Origin: JAWLBY01 sp041687455
GTDB lineage: Bacteria; Pseudomonadota; Gammaproteobacteria; Xanthomonadales; Xanthomonadaceae
Assembly: GCA_041687455.1 (NCBI GenBank)
Contig: JAWLBY010000001.1
Coordinates: 248,001-312,000 of the forward strand
Direction of reading: 5' to 3'
Length of the DNA stretch: 64,000 nucleotides
How positions within the stretch are numbered: position 1 is the first letter of the stretch; the number at the start of each line of letters is the position of its first letter. Of this stretch, positions 15,974-24,999 are shown in pieces. Under the pieces are notes generated by a model. It ran no database searches, had not been told where the DNA came from, and worked only from the letters and a program-made list of their open reading frames with translations. Made by a program: the position numbers and the translations under genes.

Positions 15974-18171
15974 GCATCGCCGACATCATGCAGACCTTCT
16001 TCGCCGAGAGCCGCGCGCTGCTCGCCGATCTGGAACAGGGCCTGCTGCAGCTCGAGGGCGAGCCGGACGACCGCGAGGCGCTCGACGCGGTGTTCCGCGC
16101 GGTGCACACGATCAAGGGCTCCGCCGGGCTGTTCTCGCTCGACCGTGTGGTCGAGTTCACCCATGTCGCGGAGAACGTGCTGGTCCGGGCCCGCGATGGC
16201 CGGCTGCTGCTGGATGGCGACTCGGTGGCGCTGCTGCTGCGCTGCGGCGATCACCTGCAACTGCTGCTGGAGGCGGCGGCCGACCAGTCCGAACCGGATG
16301 CCGATGCGCAACGGCAGCATGCGGCGCTGAGCCGCGAACTCGAGGCACTGCTCGGCGGCGGCACCGATGCACCGCCGCCGACGGTCCCGGCGGTGATCGA
16401 AACCCGTGCAGAGGCTGCCGATGCCGCCAGCGCCGTCGACGATGCCTGGCACATCTCGGTGCGGTTCTCCGCCGACCTGTTCCGCAAGGGCCTGAGCCCG
16501 ACCCCGATCCTGCGCCAGTTGGCGACGCTCGGCGAGCTGACCCACGTCGTGACGATCGCCGACGGCCTGCCGGCGGCAGCGGCGATGGACCCGGAATCGT
16601 GCTACCTCGGCTTCGAACTGCGGCTGCGCGGCGACATCGACAAGGCCGCGATCGACGACGCGTTCGAGTTCGCGATGGACGACTGCGACCTGCGCATCCT
16701 GCCGCCCGGCAGCCGGGTGCAGGACTACGTTGCGCTGATCGACACGCTGCCGGAAGACAACGCACGACTCGGCGAGATGCTGCTCGCCTGCGGCGCCGTG
16801 ACCCGCCGCGAACTCGATGCGCTGCTGTCGATCCAGGAGGCCGAGCGGGCGCTCGACGAGCCGCCGCGGCCGATCGGCCAGATCGCCGTCGACGAACATT
16901 CGGTGCGCCCGGAAGTGGTCGATGCCGCGTTGAACAAGCAACGCGAGGCGCGCCAGCGCAGCCAGCAGGAAGCGCAACTGATTCGCGTCCAGTCGGCCAA
17001 GCTCGACCGGCTGATCGACAAGGTTGGTGAACTGGTGATCGCCAGCGCCGGGGTCGGCCAGATCGCGACCCGGCTGCGCGAAGCCGGCCTGCTCGAGGCG
17101 GTATCCGGCATGGCGCGACTGGTCGAGGACATCCGCGACAGCGCGATGCGGCTGCGGATGGTCGAGATCGGCGAAACCTTCGGCCGCTTCCGGCGCGTCG
17201 TGTTCGACGTGTCGCGGCAGGTCGGCAAGGACATCGAGCTGTCGCTGGCCGGCGGCGAAACCGAACTGGACAAGGGATTGGTCGAACAGATCACCGATCC
17301 ACTGACCCACCTGGTCCGCAACGCGATCGATCACGGCATCGAGCCGGCCGCCGAGCGCCGTGCGGCCGGCAAGCCGACGCGCGGGCGTCTGCGGCTGGCC
17401 GCCAGCCACGAGTCGAGCAGCGTCGTGGTCGAAGTCAGTGACGACGGCCGCGGACTCAGCCGCGATCGCATCCTGGCCAAGGCGCGACAGCGCGGCATGG
17501 TCGACGACGACGAGGCGCTGTCCGATGCCGAGGTCTGGAACCTGATCTTCGAGCCGGGCTTCTCGACCGCCGAGCAGGTCAGCAACCTGTCCGGCCGCGG
17601 TGTCGGCATGGACGTGGTCCGGCGCAACATCGAGGCGCTGCGCGGCACGATCGAGATCGACAGCCGACCCGGCCACGGCACCACGTTCCGGATCCGGTTG
17701 CCGTTGACGCTGGCGATCATCGACGGGTTCCTGGTCGGAGTCGGCGGCAGCTACTACGTGGCGCCGCTCGACACGGTGATCGAATGCGTCGAATTCGAGC
17801 GCGAGGCGACCGAGCGCGGTTATCTGAACCTGCGCGGCGAGGTACTGCCGCTGCTGCGCCTGCGCGAGCATTTCGACCTGCCGCCGAGCGAGGCGCGCCG
17901 GCAGAGCGTGGTCGTCGTCAGCGTCGCCGGCCGCAAGGCCGGGCTGGTCGTCGACCGGCTCGACGGCGAACTGCAGACCGTCATCAAGCCGCTCGGCCCG
18001 CTGTTCGCGGCGCTGACCGGCATTTCCGGCTCGAGCATTCTCGGCTCGGGCGAAATCGCGCTGGTGCTCGATGTACCGGCGCTGCTTGGCGAGGCCGCCA
18101 GGTCGCGTCCCGCCCTGTCCAGTCCGACGTCGCTTCCACCATCGACCCCCGAGGTAACGCGCGCATGCTGA
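15970..18171 (+). CDS. cheA: Chemotaxis histidine kinase CheA
   Basis: A 733-residue CheA. The N-terminal HPt domain carries the phosphorylated His46 in VHTIKGSAGLF. A second, less conserved region (about 155-265) is followed by a helical segment containing GQIAVDEHSV and NKQREAR, as in CheAs of alternative systems, then the dimerisation helices (VGELVIASAGVGQI), the ATPase domain with VRNAIDHGIE, SDDGRGLS and LSGRGVGMDVV, and the C-terminal CheW-like regulatory domain. It overlaps the STAS gene at its 5' end and the chemoreceptor gene by seven bases at its 3' end. It should autophosphorylate and pass phosphate to CheB and an unlinked response regulator. Confidence 0.95.
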   Translation: MSIADIMQTFFAESRALLADLEQGLLQLEGEPDDREALDAVFRAVHTIKGSAGLFSLDRVVEFTHVAENVLVRARDGRLLLDGDSVALLLRCGDHLQLLLEAAADQSEPDADAQRQHAALSRELEALLGGGTDAPPPTVPAVIETRAEAADAASAVDDAWHISVRFSADLFRKGLSPTPILRQLATLGELTHVVTIADGLPAAAAMDPESCYLGFELRLRGDIDKAAIDDAFEFAMDDCDLRILPPGSRVQDYVALIDTLPEDNARLGEMLLACGAVTRRELDALLSIQEAERALDEPPRPIGQIAVDEHSVRPEVVDAALNKQREARQRSQQEAQLIRVQSAKLDRLIDKVGELVIASAGVGQIATRLREAGLLEAVSGMARLVEDIRDSAMRLRMVEIGETFGRFRRVVFDVSRQVGKDIELSLAGGETELDKGLVEQITDPLTHLVRNAIDHGIEPAAERRAAGKPTRGRLRLAASHESSSVVVEVSDDGRGLSRDRILAKARQRGMVDDDEALSDAEVWNLIFEPGFSTAEQVSNLSGRGVGMDVVRRNIEALRGTIEIDSRPGHGTTFRIRLPLTLAIIDGFLVGVGGSYYVAPLDTVIECVEFEREATERGYLNLRGEVLPLLRLREHFDLPPSEARRQSVVVVSVAGRKAGLVVDRLDGELQTVIKPLGPLFAALTGISGSSILGSGEIALVLDVPALLGEAARSRPALSSPTSLPPSTPEVTRAC

Positions 18172-19778
18172 CCAACATGAGAATCGGGCTCCGGCTCGGC
18201 CTGGGTTTTGCCGCCATCCTGCTGCTGATGGCGACGATCGTCGCCATTTCGGTGGACCGTCTCGGCTCGCTGAATGCGGCGGCCGACGACATGGCGTTCG
18301 ACCGCTACCCCAAGACCGTGATCGCCAACGATGTGGTCGACAGCGTCAACCTGATCTCGCAGGCGCTGGCGATCACGCTGCTGGCCGACGACCCGGCGGT
18401 CCGCGCCGCCCAGCGCGACGCGCTGGAGAACGCCCGGGCGGTCATCGCCGACCGGGTCGGCAAGCTCGAGGAAGTGCTGACGCTGCCGCGCGGTCGCGAA
18501 CTGCTGGCGGCGATCAAGAATGCGCGCACGAACTACATCGACGTGCAGAACCGCGTGCTGCGGCTGGTGGAAGCCAACCAGCACGAGCAGGCGCGCGCGC
18601 TCTACTTCAGCGAAGCCGCGCAGCTCAAGGACGCCTACATCGAATCGGTGTTCGCGCTGGTGCGTTTCCAGGGCGAGCTGATGGAGGCGTCCGGCAAGGA
18701 GACCACCGAGATCTACCAGAACGCGCGCAGTGCGCTGATCACGCTGGCGCTCGTCGCCGGCCTGCTGGCAGCCGGCATCGGCGTCGGCTCGACGCTGTCG
18801 ATCACCCGGCCGATCCGCGCTGCGGTCGAGGTGGCCAACCGGCTCGCCGCCGGCGACCTGACCGTGTCGGCCGCCACCGATCGCCGCGACGAGCCAGGCA
18901 TGCTGTTGCGGGCGATGCAGGAAATGATCACGCGACTGTCGCAGACGATCAGCGAAGTCCGCGCCGCGTCGCAGAATCTGTCCAGCGCATCGGAGCAGGT
19001 CTCGGCCACCGCGCAATCGCTGTCGCAGAGCGCCAGCGAGCAGGCCGCCAGCGTCGAGGAAACCTCGGCTTCGGTCGAGCAGATGAGCGCGTCGATCGCG
19101 CAGAACACCGAGAACGCGAAAGTCACCGACGGCATGGCTGCGAAGGCCGCCGGCGAAGCCGGCGAAGGTGGCGAGGCGGTCCGGCAGACGGTCACGGCGA
19201 TGAAGAGCATCGCCGGCAAGATCGGCATCATCGACGACATCGCCTACCAGACCAATCTGCTGGCACTGAACGCCGCGATCGAGGCCGCCCGCGCCGGCGA
19301 GCACGGCAAGGGTTTCGCGGTGGTCGCGGCCGAAGTGCGCAAGCTGGCCGAACGCAGCCAGGTCGCCGCCCAGGAAATCGGCGAACTGGCCGGCAGCTCG
19401 GTCGAGCTGGCCGAGCGCGCCGGCAACCTGCTCGAAGCGATGGTACCTTCGATCCGCAAGACTTCCGACCTGGTGCAGGAGATCTCGGCCGCTTCCGAGG
19501 AGCAGAGCAGCGGCGCGGCGCAGATCAATACCGCGATGAGCCAGTTGAGCCTCGCGACGCAGCAGAACGCGTCGGCATCGGAAGAACTGGCCGCGACCGC
19601 CGAGGAAATGAGCGGCCAGGCCGAGACGCTGCAGGGCCTGATGGGCTTCTTCCGGATCGAGCAGAACGAACAGTTGCTGCGGACCAGCAAGCCGAGCAAG
19701 CCCGGCGGGAGCCCGAAACCGGCCCAGCGCGCACCGCTGGCGGTTGCCGCCGGCCAGGCCGAATTCGTCAGGTTCTGA
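18165..19778 (+). CDS. Methyl-accepting chemotaxis protein with C-terminal CheR-docking pentapeptide
   Basis: A 537-residue chemoreceptor. Membrane helix 1 is at about residues 10-29, a periplasmic four-helix-bundle domain of about 155 residues follows, helix 2 is at about 186-207, then HAMP and a cytoplasmic signalling domain whose tip reads SIAGKIGIIDDIAYQTNLLA and ends the hairpin with AGEHGKGFAVVAAEV. A proline/lysine-rich linker leads to a C-terminal EFVRF, which fits the x-[HFYW]-x-x-[HFYW] pentapeptide that tethers CheR. The ATG at 18165 lies inside the end of cheA. It should feed the CheA/CheW complex encoded by the same operon. Confidence 0.93.
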   Translation: MLTNMRIGLRLGLGFAAILLLMATIVAISVDRLGSLNAAADDMAFDRYPKTVIANDVVDSVNLISQALAITLLADDPAVRAAQRDALENARAVIADRVGKLEEVLTLPRGRELLAAIKNARTNYIDVQNRVLRLVEANQHEQARALYFSEAAQLKDAYIESVFALVRFQGELMEASGKETTEIYQNARSALITLALVAGLLAAGIGVGSTLSITRPIRAAVEVANRLAAGDLTVSAATDRRDEPGMLLRAMQEMITRLSQTISEVRAASQNLSSASEQVSATAQSLSQSASEQAASVEETSASVEQMSASIAQNTENAKVTDGMAAKAAGEAGEGGEAVRQTVTAMKSIAGKIGIIDDIAYQTNLLALNAAIEAARAGEHGKGFAVVAAEVRKLAERSQVAAQEIGELAGSSVELAERAGNLLEAMVPSIRKTSDLVQEISAASEEQSSGAAQINTAMSQLSLATQQNASASEELAATAEEMSGQAETLQGLMGFFRIEQNEQLLRTSKPSKPGGSPKPAQRAPLAVAAGQAEFVRF

Positions 19779-19781
19779 CCG

Positions 19782-20330
19782 ATGACCGGCAGCAGCGCAC
19801 TGATCGCTTCCGAACCGCGCCGCGACAACCGCGATGACGCGACACCCCCTGTCCAGCAATACCTGACCTTCGTGGTCGGCACCGAGACGTTCGCGCTCGG
19901 CATCCTGCGGATCAAGGAGATCATCGAATACGGCCAGCCGACTGCGGTGCCGATGATGCCGGCCTCGGTACGCGGCGTGATCAACCTGCGCGGCGCGGTG
20001 GTGCCGGTGGTCGACCTGTCGAGCCGGTTCTTCGCGCGACGCAGCGAGATCACGCGGAAGAGCTGCATCGTGATCCTCGAAGTCGACGGCCAGCACGGCA
20101 CCCAGGTGATCGGCCTGGTGGTCGATGCGGTCAACGAGGTGCTGGAGATCCCGTCGACCGACATCGAACCACCGCCGAGCTTCGGCGCCCGGGTCCGCAG
20201 CGAGTTCATCGCCGGCATGGCGCGGCTCGGGCAGCGCTTCGTGATCGTGCTCGATCCGGCCCGGGTGCTCGCGGTCGACGAGCTGGCGCAACTGGCCGCC
20301 GACATCCCGCACGACGAGACCCGCCAATGA
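19782..20330 (+). CDS. cheW: Chemotaxis coupling protein CheW
   Basis: A 182-residue CheW-like protein that should couple the chemoreceptors to CheA. Residues about 26-165 make the two-barrel CheW fold, with FVVGTETFALGILRIKEII, the conserved VRGVINLRGAVVPVVDLS and the late-domain IGLVVDAVNEVLEI. The N-terminal 25 residues are a polar extension. It starts three bases after the chemoreceptor stop and its own stop overlaps the cheR start (ATGA), so it is translated as part of the operon. Confidence 0.95.
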   Translation: MTGSSALIASEPRRDNRDDATPPVQQYLTFVVGTETFALGILRIKEIIEYGQPTAVPMMPASVRGVINLRGAVVPVVDLSSRFFARRSEITRKSCIVILEVDGQHGTQVIGLVVDAVNEVLEIPSTDIEPPPSFGARVRSEFIAGMARLGQRFVIVLDPARVLAVDELAQLAADIPHDETRQ

Positions 20331-21145
20331 ACCTCGGCGTCGAGCCGCGGTTGTCCGACCACGCCTTCGCCGGCTTCCAGCGGCTGCTGTTCGACATTGC
20401 CGGCATCCACCTGACGCCGGCCAAGAAGGCGCTGGTCGCCGGCCGGCTGGTCAAGCGGCTGCGCCACCACGGCATCGACTGCTTCGACGAGTACCAGCGG
20501 CTGATCGCGCAGCGGCAGGACGAAATGCGCATCGCGATCGACCTGCTGACCACCAACGAAACGCATTTCTTCCGCGAAATGCCGCATTTCGACCTGCTGC
20601 GCGAGCGGATCCTGCCGGCCCACCTGGCCGGCAGCGGCACGCGGACGTTCCGGGTCTGGAGCGCCGCGGCATCCAGTGGCCAGGAAGCCTGGAGTGTCGC
20701 GATGGTGCTGGCCGACGTGCTCGGCGAGTCGCCATGGGACGTGTTCGGTTCCGACATCAGCTCGCGCGTGCTCGAGCAGGCCCGTCGCGCGCTGTACCCG
20801 ATCAAGCTCGCCGACGAGATCCCGCGTCGCTATCTGCAGGCCTATTGCCTGCGCGGGGTCGGTGCGCAGGAAGGCAGCTTCACGGTCGCGCCGGAACTGC
20901 AGCGGCGGGTCCGCTTCGCCGAGATCAACCTCAATGCCAGCCTGCCCGCCGGCGACATGTTCGACCTGGTGCTGCTGCGCAACGTGCTGATCTATTTCCA
21001 GCCGGACACCAAACGCCGGGTCATCGAGCGGATCGTCGAACGGTTGCGACCGGGCGGCTGGCTGATGGTCGGCCATTCGGAAAGCCTGGGTCTGCTGGCC
21101 GACGGCCTGCAGCCGATCGCACCTTCGGTGTATCGACGCCGTTAA
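20327..21145 (+). CDS. cheR: Chemoreceptor glutamate methyltransferase CheR
   Basis: A 272-residue CheR, the usual length. It methylates receptor glutamates using S-adenosylmethionine. The N-terminal helical domain is followed by TTNETHFFREMPHFDLL, which is highly typical of CheR, then the SAM site FRVWSAAASSGQEAWSVAM, and later LVLLRNVLIYFQPDTKR. The start overlaps the cheW stop. The neighbouring chemoreceptor at 18165-19778 ends in a pentapeptide that could dock the beta-subdomain of this enzyme. Confidence 0.95.
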   Translation: MNLGVEPRLSDHAFAGFQRLLFDIAGIHLTPAKKALVAGRLVKRLRHHGIDCFDEYQRLIAQRQDEMRIAIDLLTTNETHFFREMPHFDLLRERILPAHLAGSGTRTFRVWSAAASSGQEAWSVAMVLADVLGESPWDVFGSDISSRVLEQARRALYPIKLADEIPRRYLQAYCLRGVGAQEGSFTVAPELQRRVRFAEINLNASLPAGDMFDLVLLRNVLIYFQPDTKRRVIERIVERLRPGGWLMVGHSESLGLLADGLQPIAPSVYRRR

Positions 21146-21199
21146 CCCACCGATCCAGACACAGCCCGTTTCCCTCACGTCGCCAGATCCTCATTGCCC

Positions 21200-23164
21200 A
21201 TGCGCTTCCTCGATCACCTGAGAATCCGCACCAAGCTCGCCGTACTGCTCGGCCTGCCATTGCTGACACTGTCGCTGTTCGCGATCGATGGCATCCGCGA
21301 CAAGGCGCGGGTCGATAACGAGCTGGCCCGGCTCGAGTCGGTCATGCAACTGGCGGTCCGGATGGGCGCACTGGCGCACGAGCTGCAACGCGAGCGCGGC
21401 ATGACCGCCGGCTTCATCGGCAGCGGCGGCACCCGCTTCGCGCGCGAACTGGAACAGCAGCGGCCGCAGAGCGACCGGCGGATCGCCGAGTTCACCGATC
21501 GGCTGCAGCGTGGCCGCGAGGCGCTCGGGCCGGAGTATTCCGGCCGGCTCGGCACGATCGAAGCGCAGTTGCGGGCACTGCCGGAGCTGCGCGGCGAGAT
21601 CGTCCGGCTGCAGCGCCCGGCAGCGGAGGCGGTAGCGGCCTATACGCAGGCGATCGCCAACCTGCTCGGGGTGATTGCCGAGGTGCCGGCACTGACCACC
21701 CACGCCGGCAGCAGTCGCGCCGCGGCGGCATACGCGAACCTGTTACTGGCCAAGGAGCGCGCCGGCATCGAGCGCGCGTTGCTGACCGGCGTGTTCACCG
21801 CCGATCGCTTTTCAGCCGACACACTGGGCCGCTTCATCGCCAACGCGGCGGCGCAGGGCGCCTATCTCGATGTGTTCCGCTCGTTCGCAACCGACCCGCA
21901 GCGGCAGTTCTACGACAGCCGCGCGGAAGGCGCCGTCGCCCGGGCGGCGGCCGACCTGCGCCGGCAGGCCGAGCAGCGCGCGCAGCAGGACAGCCTCGGG
22001 CATGTCGATCCCGACCAGTGGTTCGCCCGCGCCAGCGCCTGGATCGACCAGTTGCGCGAGGTCGAGCAGCGCCTCGCCGACGACCTCGATGCGGTGGCGA
22101 CCGCCGCCCGCAACGACGCCGCCAGCGCCATGCGCCGCTACATCGCGATGGCGGTGCTGGGGATCGTGGCGAGCCTGCTGCTGTCATTCGCGCTAGGCAG
22201 CCGGATCGCGCGCTCGCTGGGCCAGGCGGTGGCGGTCGCCGACCGGCTCGCCGACGGCGACCTGACGGTGCGGATCGAACAGGGCGGTCGCGACGAGACC
22301 GGCCGGCTGCTCGATGCGATGCGCGGCATGGTCGACCGGCTGTTGCAGGTGATCGGCGACGTGCGTGCGGCGGCCGGCCACCTGGCGTCGGCATCGGAGG
22401 AAGTCAGCGCGACCGCACAGAGCCTGTCGCACGGCAGCAGCGAGCAGTCGGCCAGCGTCGAGGAAACCTCGACTGCGGTCGAGCAGATGTCGGCATCGAT
22501 CGGCGACAACGCGGGCCATGCGCGCGACACCGACACACTGGCGTCGGAGGCCGCCCGTGAAGCGTCCTCGGCCGGCGCGGCGGTCCGCGAGACGGTGGTC
22601 GCGATGAAGAGCATCGCCGGCAAGATCGGCATCATCGACGACATCGCCTACCAGACCAATCTGCTGGCACTGAATGCCGCGATCGAGGCCGCCCGCGCCG
22701 GCGAGCACGGCAAGGGTTTCGCGGTGGTCGCAGCCGAAGTGCGCAAGCTGGCCGAACGCAGTCAGGCCGCCGCCCAGGACATCGCGACGGTCGCCGACGG
22801 CTCGGTCGACCTGGCCGAACGGACCGGCCGGATGCTCGAGCAACTGCTGCCGAAGATCGCCCGGACGTCGGCGCTGGTGCAGCAGATCGCGATCGCCTGC
22901 AGCGAGCAGAGCAGCAGCGCGACGCAGATCAGCAATGCCACCGGCCAACTGAGCCTTGCGACGCAGCAGAATGCGTCGGCATCGGAGGAACTGGCGGCAA
23001 CCGCCGAAGAGATGAGCAGCCAGGCCGAGACGCTGCAGCGTCTGGTGGGCTTCTTCCGGCTCGAGCAGGCCGACAGCGGGTTCGGCAGCGTTCGCTCGGC
23101 CGGTCCCGACGCGCCGCTCCCGGCCCGGCGCGACCGGCTGGCAGCCGGTCTTGCCGGAGCCTGA
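21200..23164 (+). CDS. Methyl-accepting chemotaxis protein with NIT (nitrate/nitrite-sensing) domain
   Basis: A 654-residue chemoreceptor. After membrane helix 1 (about 13-32) comes a long periplasmic region whose HELQRERGMTAGFIGSGGTR is the characteristic start of NIT domains, all-helical sensors linked to nitrate and nitrite in other proteins. Membrane helix 2 lies at about 315-335, then HAMP and a signalling domain almost identical to that of the first chemoreceptor in this operon. It has no C-terminal pentapeptide. The ATG at 21200 is preferred; a TTG six bases upstream is in frame. The actual ligand is inference only. Confidence 0.92.
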   Translation: MRFLDHLRIRTKLAVLLGLPLLTLSLFAIDGIRDKARVDNELARLESVMQLAVRMGALAHELQRERGMTAGFIGSGGTRFARELEQQRPQSDRRIAEFTDRLQRGREALGPEYSGRLGTIEAQLRALPELRGEIVRLQRPAAEAVAAYTQAIANLLGVIAEVPALTTHAGSSRAAAAYANLLLAKERAGIERALLTGVFTADRFSADTLGRFIANAAAQGAYLDVFRSFATDPQRQFYDSRAEGAVARAAADLRRQAEQRAQQDSLGHVDPDQWFARASAWIDQLREVEQRLADDLDAVATAARNDAASAMRRYIAMAVLGIVASLLLSFALGSRIARSLGQAVAVADRLADGDLTVRIEQGGRDETGRLLDAMRGMVDRLLQVIGDVRAAAGHLASASEEVSATAQSLSHGSSEQSASVEETSTAVEQMSASIGDNAGHARDTDTLASEAAREASSAGAAVRETVVAMKSIAGKIGIIDDIAYQTNLLALNAAIEAARAGEHGKGFAVVAAEVRKLAERSQAAAQDIATVADGSVDLAERTGRMLEQLLPKIARTSALVQQIAIACSEQSSSATQISNATGQLSLATQQNASASEELAATAEEMSSQAETLQRLVGFFRLEQADSGFGSVRSAGPDAPLPARRDRLAAGLAGA

Positions 23165-23282
23165 GCGATGCCCGCTCCCTCGCCCCGACGCCCTGCCGGC
23201 CGCTGCGCGTCGGCACTGCACGCGTTCGCACCCAGCCGTGATTCGCGCAACGCCGCGCGACGAAACCTTCGGAGCAGCCGTG

Positions 23283-23867
23283 ATGATCGATGACGACCAT
23301 GTGGCCGCACCGGCCGTCGCCGCGACGATGCCGACGACGGTGCTGCCGGCGACCGCCGAGGTGTTCCTGAAGCCGGGCGAACTGTGGTTCGGCGAAGGTC
23401 CGGTCGTGGTGCGGACCGTGCTCGGATCGTGTGTCGCGATCACGTTGTGGCATCCGGCCCGCCGGCTCGGCGGCATGTGTCATTTCATGCTGCCGAGCCG
23501 GCCGAGCTGCAGCGACAGTCCGCCCGACGGCCGCTACGCCAACGAGGCGATGGAACTGCTGCTCGGCCACATGCAACGCCATGGCACGCGCGCCAGCGAC
23601 TACGAAGCCAAGCTGTTCGGTGGCGGCCGGATGTTCCCGAACATTCCGTGCAGTCGCAGCAGCCAATGCCAGCGCGGCGTGCAGGATGCCAACGTCGACA
23701 TCGCCCGCGCGCTGGTGGCCGAGCACCGGCTGCGCCTGCGTGGCGAGCATCTCGGCGGCGACGGCCATCGCGAAGTGCTGTTCGACGTCGCGACCGGTGC
23801 GGTCTGGATCCGCCACACGCCGCGAACGACGCGCGTCGAATGCAGCGTCGACGCGTCGCCGCGATGA
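23283..23867 (+). CDS. cheD: Chemoreceptor glutamine deamidase CheD
   Basis: A CheD of 194 residues from the ATG at 23283 (GGAGCAG lies 8-9 bases upstream; longer in-frame versions lack similarity to the family). CheD deamidates receptor glutamines and can bind CheY-P phosphatases. The catalytic cysteine lies in VLGSCVAITLW with the conserved Thr just before it (VRTVLGSC), and the catalytic His in MCHFMLPSR. A further conserved block is AKLFGGGRMFPN. It lies between a chemoreceptor gene and cheB, as in Pseudomonas che2-type clusters. Confidence 0.93.
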   Translation: MIDDDHVAAPAVAATMPTTVLPATAEVFLKPGELWFGEGPVVVRTVLGSCVAITLWHPARRLGGMCHFMLPSRPSCSDSPPDGRYANEAMELLLGHMQRHGTRASDYEAKLFGGGRMFPNIPCSRSSQCQRGVQDANVDIARALVAEHRLRLRGEHLGGDGHREVLFDVATGAVWIRHTPRTTRVECSVDASPR

Positions 23868-23877
23868 AGGAACGCGC

Positions 23878-24933
23878 ATGAAGCCGATCCGGGTCATGCT
23901 GGTGGACGACTCGGCAACGGTAAGGCAAACCCTCGCAGCGATCATCGCCGAAACGCCCGACATCGAAGTGGTCGCGACCGCGGCCGACCCGTTGTTCGCG
24001 CAGGACAAGATGGCCCGGCAGTGGCCGGATGTGCTGGTGCTCGACGTCGAGATGCCGCGCATGGATGGCATCACGTTCCTGCGCAAGCTGATGAATGAAC
24101 GGCCGACGCCGGTCGTGATCTGTTCGTCGCTGGCCGAGCACGGTGCCGAGACAACCGTGCAGGCGCTGGCCGCCGGGGCCGTCATGGTGGTCGAGAAGCC
24201 GAAGATCGGAATCCGCCAGGCACTGCTCGATGCCGGTGCCGAGATCGTGCAGGCGATCCGGCTGGCCGCGCGCGCCAATGTCCGCCGGCATGTTGCCGCG
24301 GCGCCGCCGGCTGCGACCGCGCCGCGGCGGATGCCGGGCGCCGAGACGGCGATGGCGCGCACGACCGAGCGGATCGTCGCACTCGGCGCATCGACCGGCG
24401 GCACGCAGGCGCTGGAAGCGGTGCTGACCGCGTTGCCGCGGGTCTGCCCCGGCATCGTCGTCGTGCAGCACATGCCGGAACATTTCACCGCCGCGTTCGC
24501 GGAACGGCTCGACCGGCTGAGCCGGATCGAAGTCCGTGAGGCCCGGCACGGCGACCGCGTGCTGCCGGGCCTGGCACTGATCGCACCGGGCGGCCGCCAC
24601 ATGCAACTGCGGCGCAGCGGCGCGCAATACCTGGTCGAGATCGACGACGGCGCACCGGTCAACCGCCATCGGCCATCGGTCGACGTGCTGTTCCGTTCGG
24701 TCGCGACGGCGGCCGGACGCAACGCGCTGGCCGTGATCATGACCGGCATGGGCAACGACGGCGCGGCCGGCATGCGTGAACTGCACGACGTCGGCGGCAG
24801 CACGCTGGCCCAGGACGAAGCGAGTTGCATCGTCTACGGCATGCCGCGTGAGGCGGTGCGGCTCGGCGGCGTCGAGCGCAGCGTGCCGCTGGCGGCGATC
24901 GCCGACGAGCTGCTGCGGTTCGGCAACGGTTGA
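23878..24933 (+). CDS. cheB: Chemotaxis methylesterase/response regulator CheB
   Basis: A 351-residue CheB. The receiver domain has the acidic pair at 10-11 (LVDDS) and phosphoacceptor Asp56 in LVLDVEMPRMDG. An Ala/Arg-rich linker leads to the esterase domain, with the nucleophile in LGASTGGTQAL, the catalytic His in VVQHMPEHF and the catalytic Asp in GMGNDGAAGMR. It removes receptor methyl groups and opposes CheR. It is the last gene of the operon; a GC-rich hairpin follows the stop. Confidence 0.95.
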   Translation: MKPIRVMLVDDSATVRQTLAAIIAETPDIEVVATAADPLFAQDKMARQWPDVLVLDVEMPRMDGITFLRKLMNERPTPVVICSSLAEHGAETTVQALAAGAVMVVEKPKIGIRQALLDAGAEIVQAIRLAARANVRRHVAAAPPAATAPRRMPGAETAMARTTERIVALGASTGGTQALEAVLTALPRVCPGIVVVQHMPEHFTAAFAERLDRLSRIEVREARHGDRVLPGLALIAPGGRHMQLRRSGAQYLVEIDDGAPVNRHRPSVDVLFRSVATAAGRNALAVIMTGMGNDGAAGMRELHDVGGSTLAQDEASCIVYGMPREAVRLGGVERSVPLAAIADELLRFGNG

Positions 24934-24938
24934 GCGCA

Positions 24939-24975
24939 GCGGCGCCGCGGTTGCGGCGCGATTAATCGGCGCCGC
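24939..24975 (+). terminator. GC-rich hairpin after cheB
   Basis: A perfect nine-base stem (GCGGCGCCG at 24939-24947 with its complement at 24967-24975) and a 19-base loop lie just after the cheB stop. No T run follows, so if it ends transcription it is not a classical intrinsic terminator. Confidence 0.35.
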
Positions 24976-24999
24976 CGGCTTCCGGTCTAGGCTTGCCGC

